DNA from: an uncultured Clostridia bacterium
GTDB lineage: Bacteria > Bacillota > Clostridia > Oscillospirales > CAG-272
Direction of reading: 5' to 3'
NCBI GenBank assembly: GCA_947652805.1
Contig: CANTEM010000027.1
Location: forward strand, 1 to 10,539
Length of the DNA: 10,539 bases
Made by a program: the position numbers and the translations under genes. Numbering within the stretch: the first letter of the stretch is position 1; each line of letters starts with the position of its first letter. Positions 5,178-10,539 of the stretch are shown piece by piece. The notes under the pieces are model-generated. The model ran no database searches. It was given only the letters and a program-made list of their open reading frames with translations, and was not told the origin of the DNA.

Positions 5178-7382
5178 ATGGCTGAAAATAATGAAAACAA
5201 AAAAGTGACGGCGCAGGAGTTATTGGCTCGTCTGAGCAGACCTACAGGACAGACGGATGTGAGAAAGGAGTCTGCACAGATTCCGGACTTTTCGGAATCG
5301 GAAACAGCTTTTGAGCCGGAGGAACCCACTGCTTTTGACGGAGTTTCCGATGAAGGAGCGGATGTATACCCGGAAGATGATTTCTTTGACAACGATCCGA
5401 TTGAAGAATATGTGGATGCCGAATCTCCCGAGGACGGAGAGACTACATACGATCCGACGGTAGATTTTGAAACCCTTGTAAACGAAGTGACCGGTGAAGA
5501 ATCGGATGCGATTGACGAAACAGATATTAGCCTGATGGTGGCGCTCGGTATGGAAGACGAGCTTGCCAAAAGTGTCGGAGCTGAAACTGCCGCACAGATT
5601 ACAGACGATTATGTGGCAGATCAGGAAGAATGGGTGACGCGCAGCAAGCGGTACGGCCCCGGTGAATATTCCGATCCGGCGGAGAACGGAGAAATTGCGC
5701 TTCGATACAGAAAACGCAATCGGTGGGCAATTGGCAGACTGCTGTGCGGATTGGTGCTGACACTGCTCATTCTCGCATATGAAAATCTGCCGCTGCTGGG
5801 ATATCAGCTTTCCGGTGCGTTGGATCCTGCTGTTTATCCTGTCGTATATATTATGATGGATTTACAGCTTCTCCTTCTGTTGGCTGTGCTCTGCTATCGG
5901 CATATTTTCGGCGGACTGATTTCGCTGCTGAAATTCCGCCCTACAACGGATTCCATTGCCGGGGTTATGACGGTGGCAGTGATTGCCAGCTCTGTTTATG
6001 AGGCGGCAACAGCTGTCCCCGGTACAGAGCCTGTGCTGTTCCTGTTCCCGGCTGCCCTGTGTTTGCTGTTTACGGTTATTCATGAATTTATGACTGTCCG
6101 CCGGGAGATTTTTAGCTTTAATATTGTGTCTGCCAACCGTCCCAAATATGTGATGCGTCGGCTGTCTACCCGGGATTCCATGATGGAAAACGAGGCGCTG
6201 GCTGACAGCATTCATGACGATGACGGCGGCGATATTATCAAAATTCAAAAAACAGATTTTGTTGACGGCTATTTCTGGAGAACGAAAAACACAGGTGGCG
6301 GAGATCGCTCCATGATCGGCGTTACAATCCTGGTGGCGTTGATTCTTGCAGCTGTCGGCGGTGTTTATGCGGCTGTCAGTGGTCACGAAAGCGGTCCTTT
6401 TACAGTTGCTTTTGCGGTGCTCAGTGCGTCTATGCCGGCGGCAATGATCATTGTTGGCTGCTATCCTTTCTATCGGGCGAATCGCGCGGCTTATGAAAAT
6501 GAAAGCACGATTATCGGTGAAGGCTCGGTGGACGAATATTCCGGCACCAGTGTGGTATCCTTTGATGATGTAAATGTATTTCCTTCTACAAATGTAAAAG
6601 TGCGCAATGTGAAACTTTATAATAACAGCCGTATTGATAAGGTTCTTTACTATGCTGCCAGCGTCTTTGCCAAGACGGGCGGACCCTTGGGGGACGTGTT
6701 TGATATTGCTACTATGGAATCCGGACATTCTGATGATGTGGAAATATTGGATACGGATACCGGTTATATTGAAGCGGTTGTCAGCGGAAAAAGTATTATG
6801 TTTGGCCGCGCGGCTGCACTTGCCGGATTGGGAATCGACATTCCTGAAGATGTAACAGCAGAAGACGAAGAGCTTGCAGGTGATTGCTCAGCGCTCTATA
6901 TGATTTATCAGCATAAGCTGGTTGCGAAAATGATTGTGCACTATCTGATTGATCCGGATTTTGAGTACATCCTGCGGCAGCTTACTGCCAGCGGTATGTG
7001 CGTCTGTGTGAAAACCTTTGACCCAAGCATTGATGAGGATATGATTTATCGGCAGATTCGCAGCGGCAAATATTCCCTGCGTGTTATCAAATATCGGAAT
7101 ACCGAGGAGATCACAAAATATTCTGATCGGGCTGAAGGCGGAATCGTTTCCCGGGACGGAACAAAAGCGCTGCTGCAAACGATTTCCAGCTGTGATAAAA
7201 TCCTCAGCGCCCGCAAAACCGGATATGTCATCAGCGCCCTTGCTGCGGTGCTGAGCGCAGTGGTTATGGCGATTGTGCTGGTTTCCGGAATGTTCTCCGA
7301 CCTGCACAGTGTGTATTTGGGAGCCGTTCAATTGTTCTGGCTGATCCCGGCAGTAATCACTACAAAAGTAATTGTGCGATAA
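5178..7382 (+). CDS. Eight-helix membrane protein resembling a degenerate P1B-type (metal) ATPase; probable pseudo-pump
   Basis: I do not recognise a named family for this 734-residue protein, but its plan follows P1B ATPases. Residues 1-170 are acidic and lack Cys and His. Helices are predicted at 183-202, 219-240, 258-278 and 285-306; then a shortened actuator-like segment with GDIIKIQKTDFVDG (351-364); helices 379-400 and 407-430; a large cytosolic part; and helices 681-706 and 712-732. SMP (418-420) sits where the metal-binding CPC is expected. 45 residues later SFDDVNVFP (461-469) replaces FDKTGTLT, keeping Asp463 but losing K, T, G and T. A TGGPL (500-504) replaces the SEHPL of the nucleotide domain, and KTFD (612-615) aligns with TGD. 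TGES and GDGxND are not found. ATP-driven transport is therefore unlikely; a scaffold or regulatory role is inference. ATG 5178 follows AAAGGAAGG (5159-5167); the in-frame TTG 5145 lacks such a site. Confidence 0.75.
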   Translation: MAENNENKKVTAQELLARLSRPTGQTDVRKESAQIPDFSESETAFEPEEPTAFDGVSDEGADVYPEDDFFDNDPIEEYVDAESPEDGETTYDPTVDFETLVNEVTGEESDAIDETDISLMVALGMEDELAKSVGAETAAQITDDYVADQEEWVTRSKRYGPGEYSDPAENGEIALRYRKRNRWAIGRLLCGLVLTLLILAYENLPLLGYQLSGALDPAVYPVVYIMMDLQLLLLLAVLCYRHIFGGLISLLKFRPTTDSIAGVMTVAVIASSVYEAATAVPGTEPVLFLFPAALCLLFTVIHEFMTVRREIFSFNIVSANRPKYVMRRLSTRDSMMENEALADSIHDDDGGDIIKIQKTDFVDGYFWRTKNTGGGDRSMIGVTILVALILAAVGGVYAAVSGHESGPFTVAFAVLSASMPAAMIIVGCYPFYRANRAAYENESTIIGEGSVDEYSGTSVVSFDDVNVFPSTNVKVRNVKLYNNSRIDKVLYYAASVFAKTGGPLGDVFDIATMESGHSDDVEILDTDTGYIEAVVSGKSIMFGRAAALAGLGIDIPEDVTAEDEELAGDCSALYMIYQHKLVAKMIVHYLIDPDFEYILRQLTASGMCVCVKTFDPSIDEDMIYRQIRSGKYSLRVIKYRNTEEITKYSDRAEGGIVSRDGTKALLQTISSCDKILSARKTGYVISALAAVLSAVVMAIVLVSGMFSDLHSVYLGAVQLFWLIPAVITTKVIVR

Positions 7383-7401
7383 ATATATATTATGGAAGGG
7401 A

Positions 7402-7426
7402 AAGGGCGGAGCAAATCTCCGCCCTT
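7402..7426 (+). promoter_or_regulatory. GC-rich hairpin between the pseudo-ATPase and radical SAM genes
   Basis: AAGGGCGGAG (7402-7411) and CTCCGCCCTT (7417-7426) form a perfect 10-bp stem with a 5-base loop. It begins 20 bases after the upstream stop and ends 10 bases before ATG 7436. The tail TGCTTATAC is a poor T run, so termination would be weak. It may be a leaky terminator, an mRNA-processing element or a structure restricting translation of the next gene, which has no visible Shine-Dalgarno. Confidence 0.6.
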
Positions 7427-7435
7427 GCTTATACT

Positions 7436-10063
7436 ATGAGAGAAGATATTAAGCCGTTTATTACAAAAGTACAGAAGCCCGGCCGGTATGTAGGCGGGGA
7501 AGCAGGAAGTGTATATAAGGATAAGGACAAGGTCGGATTGCGGGTGGCATTCTGCTTTCCGGATATATATGATATCGGCATGTCCAATCTGGGAATGCGG
7601 ATCCTGTGCGGCGCCCTCAATCAGATAGAGGAAGTGTGGTGCGAGCGGGCGTTTGCACCTTGGCCGGATATGGAAGCCCAGATGCGGCAACGGGATATTC
7701 CTGTGTATGCCCATGAATCGGGAGATTCCATCCGGGATTTTGACATGGTCGCTTTTACCCTCCAGTACGAACTGTGCTACACCACTGCGCTGAACATGCT
7801 GGATATGAGCAACATTCCCCTGCGGAGCAAGGATAGGGACGACAGTTATCCGGTGATCCTTGCAGGCGGTCCCTGCGCTTATAATCCGGAACCCGTTGCA
7901 GATTTTATAGACATTTTTTCCATCGGAGAAGGGGAGGAAGCGCTCCCCCAACTGGCGCAGCTGTACCTGAACATGAAACGGTCCGGTACATATACAAAAG
8001 CAGACTTTCTCCGCGCGGCGTCTCATTTGGAAGGGTTTTATGTTCCTTCTTTATATGATGTTGCATATCGGGAGGATGGGACGATTCTTTCCATGGAACC
8101 CAAATACCCGGATGTGCCCCGAACGGTAAAAAAACGGATCGTCGCAGATGTGGACAAGGCATATTTTCCTACAGACCCGGTCATGCCGCTGGTGGAAACC
8201 GTGCACGACCGGATCACGCTGGAGGTGTTCCGAGGATGTATCCGGGGATGTCGGTTCTGTCAGGCAGGATTTGTTACAAGACCGGTGCGGGAGAAAACGC
8301 CGGAGGTGCTTTGCGCCCAGGCAAAGGAAATGGCGGAGAAAACAGGATATGATGAAATTTCCATGTGCTCCCTGTCTATTTCCGATTATTCCCGGGTGAA
8401 TACATTGTGTGATCATCTCCTTGACTGGACGGACGATGCGAAAATCAATCTGTCCCTGCCTTCTCTGCGGGCGGACAGCTTTACAAGAGAACTGATGGAT
8501 CAGATTTCTACAGTCCGTTCCAGCACCCTCACCTTTGCCCCGGAGGCAGGCAGTCAGCGCCTGCGGGATGTGATCAACAAAAATGTTACGCAGGCGGATA
8601 TTCTCCGTGCGGCAGGCGTGGCGTTTTCCGCCGGCAAAAGTCAGGTCAAGCTGTACTTTATGAACGGTCTGCCCTATGAGACAATGGAGGATATAGAAGG
8701 AATTGCGGCGCTTGCCAAGAATGTGATCGAATCCTATTATAAGACTCCCGGGCGCAGCAAAGGGAGACAGCCAAAGGTTACAATCAGCGTGGCATGCTTT
8801 ATTCCAAAGCCTTTTACACCCTTCCAGTGGGAAGGACAGAATACAGCAGCGCAACTGGAGGAAAAACAGAAGCATCTGCTTTCCTGTATCACCGACCGTA
8901 AAATCCGGTATAATTATCATGATGCGAAGGTGTCCTGGCTGGAAGCGGTATTTGCAAGAGGAAACCGACGTCTCTCCGATGCGTTGGAAGAAGCTGTGCA
9001 CAGAGGATTGCGGCTGGAAGCATGGGAAGAATTCTTTGACTATGATGCATGGCAGCAGGTGTTTGCGGATACAGGGATCGACCCTGCGTTTTACGCCAAC
9101 CGAACCATGGGTGAGGAAGAAATCCTTCCGTGGGATGTGATCGACTGCGGCGTATCCAAGGCGTTTTTGCTGCGGGAACGGCATAAAGCAATGGAAGCTG
9201 CCGTCACACCCTCCTGTAAGGAGCGGTGCTCCGGCTGCGGCGCCAACGCTTTGGCGGATCCAAGGCAGTGCCGCTGGTGTCCCGGTCATTTGGAAACGCC
9301 GGCGGAGCATCTCGGCGCATTGAAGCGCACAGCGGTTCCTGCCAAGCCGGATGCGGGAAAACGAAACGCACGCGGCGCGGGCGCTGCGGTGAATCCCGGA
9401 GAAAAACCGGTGCAAACGGTACGCATCTGCTATGCCAAGGGCGGAGCCATGACCTATGTATCCCATTTGGATGTGCAGCGGACGTTTACACGTGCGCTTA
9501 TAAAAAGCGGTCTCCCTCTTTATTATACAGAAGGCTTCAATCCGATTCCAAAGCTCACCTTTGCATCGCCGCTTTCCGTAGGCGCCAGCGGAGAACAAGA
9601 GTTTGCCCAGATCAGACTGGTTCGCGAAATGACGGACGAGGCGATCATGGAAGCCTTGTCCCGTGCAATGCCGCCGGATATACAGGTAAAATCGGTTTAC
9701 ACCCCCGAGACGCAATTCAAGGAAATTGCCTGGGCGGAAAATGAGATTGATTTTCACGTGCCGGTGCACCAGGAGATTTTGGAGTCTCTGGAGAAGCAGT
9801 TTGACGGTCCTGTGATCATCCTGAAGAAAACGAAGAGCAGCGAAAAGGAAACGGATATCCGCCCCTTGATTAAAGATATCCGTTTTGAGATGCTGCCGGA
9901 CGGAGTACGTGTTATTGCTGTTGCCCGTGCGGATAATACCAATTATCTGAACCCGGTGTATATTGCAAAGGTGTGCGCGCAGATGCTGGATCCCGAGGAG
10001 AAGGGATACTATACGATACACCGGCGCGGGCTGCTTTTTGAGGACAGTAGTGCGTTCCGGTAA
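7436..10063 (+). CDS. B12-binding radical SAM protein fused to a DUF2344 domain (TIGR03960-TIGR03936 fusion)
   Basis: This 875-residue cytosolic protein has a radical SAM core that should bind a 4Fe-4S cluster and cleave S-adenosylmethionine; substrate and product are unknown. Residues about 30-235 form a Rossmann-like B12-binding-type domain, beginning VAFCFPDIYDIGMSNLGMR; I see no DxHxxG cobalamin His motif. The radical SAM domain starts near 258 with C268-x3-C272-x2-C275 (GCIRGCRFCQAG), and the later LTFAPEAGSQRLRDVINKNV (about 363-382) is typical of the family. A five-Cys cluster (594, 598, 601, 612, 615) may be a second metal site. From about 659, VRICYAKGGAMTYVSHLDVQ opens the DUF2344/TIGR03936 'radical SAM-linked' domain, running to the end. 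These are separate neighbouring genes in some Firmicutes and fused in others. They often precede RNase G and ribosomal protein L21 genes, which are absent here. The start is the first ATG but lacks a clear ribosome site. Confidence 0.9.
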   Translation: MREDIKPFITKVQKPGRYVGGEAGSVYKDKDKVGLRVAFCFPDIYDIGMSNLGMRILCGALNQIEEVWCERAFAPWPDMEAQMRQRDIPVYAHESGDSIRDFDMVAFTLQYELCYTTALNMLDMSNIPLRSKDRDDSYPVILAGGPCAYNPEPVADFIDIFSIGEGEEALPQLAQLYLNMKRSGTYTKADFLRAASHLEGFYVPSLYDVAYREDGTILSMEPKYPDVPRTVKKRIVADVDKAYFPTDPVMPLVETVHDRITLEVFRGCIRGCRFCQAGFVTRPVREKTPEVLCAQAKEMAEKTGYDEISMCSLSISDYSRVNTLCDHLLDWTDDAKINLSLPSLRADSFTRELMDQISTVRSSTLTFAPEAGSQRLRDVINKNVTQADILRAAGVAFSAGKSQVKLYFMNGLPYETMEDIEGIAALAKNVIESYYKTPGRSKGRQPKVTISVACFIPKPFTPFQWEGQNTAAQLEEKQKHLLSCITDRKIRYNYHDAKVSWLEAVFARGNRRLSDALEEAVHRGLRLEAWEEFFDYDAWQQVFADTGIDPAFYANRTMGEEEILPWDVIDCGVSKAFLLRERHKAMEAAVTPSCKERCSGCGANALADPRQCRWCPGHLETPAEHLGALKRTAVPAKPDAGKRNARGAGAAVNPGEKPVQTVRICYAKGGAMTYVSHLDVQRTFTRALIKSGLPLYYTEGFNPIPKLTFASPLSVGASGEQEFAQIRLVREMTDEAIMEALSRAMPPDIQVKSVYTPETQFKEIAWAENEIDFHVPVHQEILESLEKQFDGPVIILKKTKSSEKETDIRPLIKDIRFEMLPDGVRVIAVARADNTNYLNPVYIAKVCAQMLDPEEKGYYTIHRRGLLFEDSSAFR

Positions 10064-10423
10064 TCAGAATATGCTTTTCAGAGAAAATCCTTCTGATTCG
10101 GAAAGTCTGCGTACCAGTTCCAGCAGTCGTTCTCTGGCGGCGTGATATTCTTTTGCTTCTCCGGTACTGTGGTGGGATTCCAGATCCGCCAGCGCATCTG
10201 CGATTTGATCCAGCTCCTTGTGGCTGACACTGTAGCTGATGATCGGTTCGATTTCATCCCATTTCCTGCGGATGCCGGTGAGGGTTGCGCCGTCAATTTC
10301 TGTGGGGAGACGTTCGACTGCATCCGTCAGGGCGTCTGTTTGCTTTTGTACATATATGGCGTTTGCAGTCACTGCAAAGGATAGTATGATCAGAACGGAC
10401 AGGGCGCACACAAAGGCTCTCAT
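10064..10423 (-). CDS. DUF4363 family protein, membrane-anchored
   Basis: This is a 119-residue protein with one N-terminal hydrophobic segment (about 4-22, an uncleaved anchor or signal peptide) followed by a helical, charged extracytoplasmic domain. W55 with the following I-I-S-Y..SHKELD (61-72) and the terminal F-S-L-K-S-I-F match the DUF4363 pattern (W...H.E...F.L..IF). The function is unknown; the gene usually sits next to a DUF421 (YetF-like) membrane protein gene, and that arrangement is probably present here. A strong AAAGGAGA site (10431-10438 on this strand) lies within the end of the upstream gene, and start and upstream stop overlap as ATGA, implying translational coupling. Its stop codon abuts the stop of the convergent radical SAM gene with no base between and no terminator visible. 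Confidence 0.82.
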   Translation of the reverse strand: MRAFVCALSVLIILSFAVTANAIYVQKQTDALTDAVERLPTEIDGATLTGIRRKWDEIEPIISYSVSHKELDQIADALADLESHHSTGEAKEYHAARERLLELVRRLSESEGFSLKSIF

Positions 10424-10539
10424 TTCTTTTTCTCCTTTATTATAATCGTTGTATCCCCTGCATCGTTTACTGAAAAAAGAAAAACATCTTCAAACTGTTC
10501 CGGCGGATAGAGATAGTCTTCACCACTGTCATCGACAAT
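10420..10539 (-). CDS. C-terminal end of a gene upstream of DUF4363, probably DUF421 (YetF-like) membrane protein; partial
   Basis: On the minus strand, an uninterrupted frame enters from the right edge and runs 39 codons to TGA (10422-10420), overlapping the DUF4363 ATG as ATGA. The peptide begins IVDDSGEDYLYPPEQFEDVF and ends LFSVNDAGDTTIIIKEKKK. The pattern E-D-V-F-x-x-x-V-x-D-x-G followed by a beta strand and a charged tail is what I recall from the C-terminus of DUF421 proteins, and DUF421-DUF4363 is a common gene pair. The coding frame is well supported by the overlap and ribosome-site arrangement. The family assignment is inference from a short fragment and from context. Confidence 0.65.
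   Translation of the reverse strand: MVDDSGEDYLYPPEQFEDVFLFSVNDAGDTTIIIKEKKK

Noticed and set aside
6561..6587. Calling the membrane protein a functional metal-transporting ATPase
   Set aside because: The phosphorylation motif reads FDDVNVF, not DKTGT, and TGES, CPC and GDGxND are absent, so pump activity is not supported.
8051..10021. A long open frame (656 codons) on the minus strand opposite the radical SAM gene
   Set aside because: Its translation is rich in His, Arg, Cys and Phe with no recognisable domain, and the + strand protein has clear family motifs throughout. It is a mirror of + strand codon usage.

Overview
The window looks like a chromosomal, housekeeping-type segment of a low-to-mid GC Firmicute of class Clostridia, most likely an Oscillospiraceae (Ruminococcaceae)-like gut anaerobe. 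This is inferred from the gene families (DUF4364, a SigH-like sigma factor, the TIGR03960-TIGR03936 radical SAM fusion, a DUF4363/DUF421 pair), strong Shine-Dalgarno sites and short intergenic gaps. I see no mobile element, phage gene, CRISPR array, tRNA or rRNA.

Layout, left to right. (1) 1-1709 (+): the mature part of an OppA/DppA-type oligopeptide-binding lipoprotein; its signal peptide lies off the left edge, and a strong terminator follows (1745-1776). (2) 1818-2480 (+): a DUF4364 winged-helix-like protein. (3) 2481-2666: an AT-rich regulatory region with a 10+10 bp inverted repeat and a near-consensus extended -10 promoter whose -10 box lies inside a perfect 9+9 bp palindrome. (4) 2667-3221 (+): a short, divergent SigH-like sigma factor with a TTG start. 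(5) 3353-3628 (+): a double zinc-ribbon protein, followed by two tandem intrinsic terminators. (6) 3875-5071 (+): an RlmB/TrmH-type rRNA 2'-O-methyltransferase with a roughly 155-residue, mostly basic N-terminal extension, driven by its own extended -10 promoter. (7) 5178-7382 (+): a 734-residue, eight-helix membrane protein that I read as a catalytically dead relative of P1B-type metal ATPases, with an acidic, Cys/His-free N-terminus. (8) 7436-10063 (+): a fused B12-binding radical SAM / DUF2344 protein of the TIGR03960-TIGR03936 type, preceded by a hairpin that ends 10 nt before its start. (9) 10064-10539 (-): a convergent pair, DUF4363 and the C-terminus of an upstream gene probably encoding a DUF421 membrane protein, overlapping by ATGA.

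The genes do not form one obvious pathway. They look like several short transcription units (lipoprotein; DUF4364; sigma factor with or without zinc ribbon; rlmB with or without the pseudo-ATPase; radical SAM; DUF421-DUF4363) packed closely together. The item most deserving a second look is the degenerate P-type ATPase. It keeps the topology and landmark spacing of a P1B pump, but the DKTGT, CPC, TGES, HP and GDGxND signatures are eroded. The second is the promoter and palindrome in front of the SigH-like factor.
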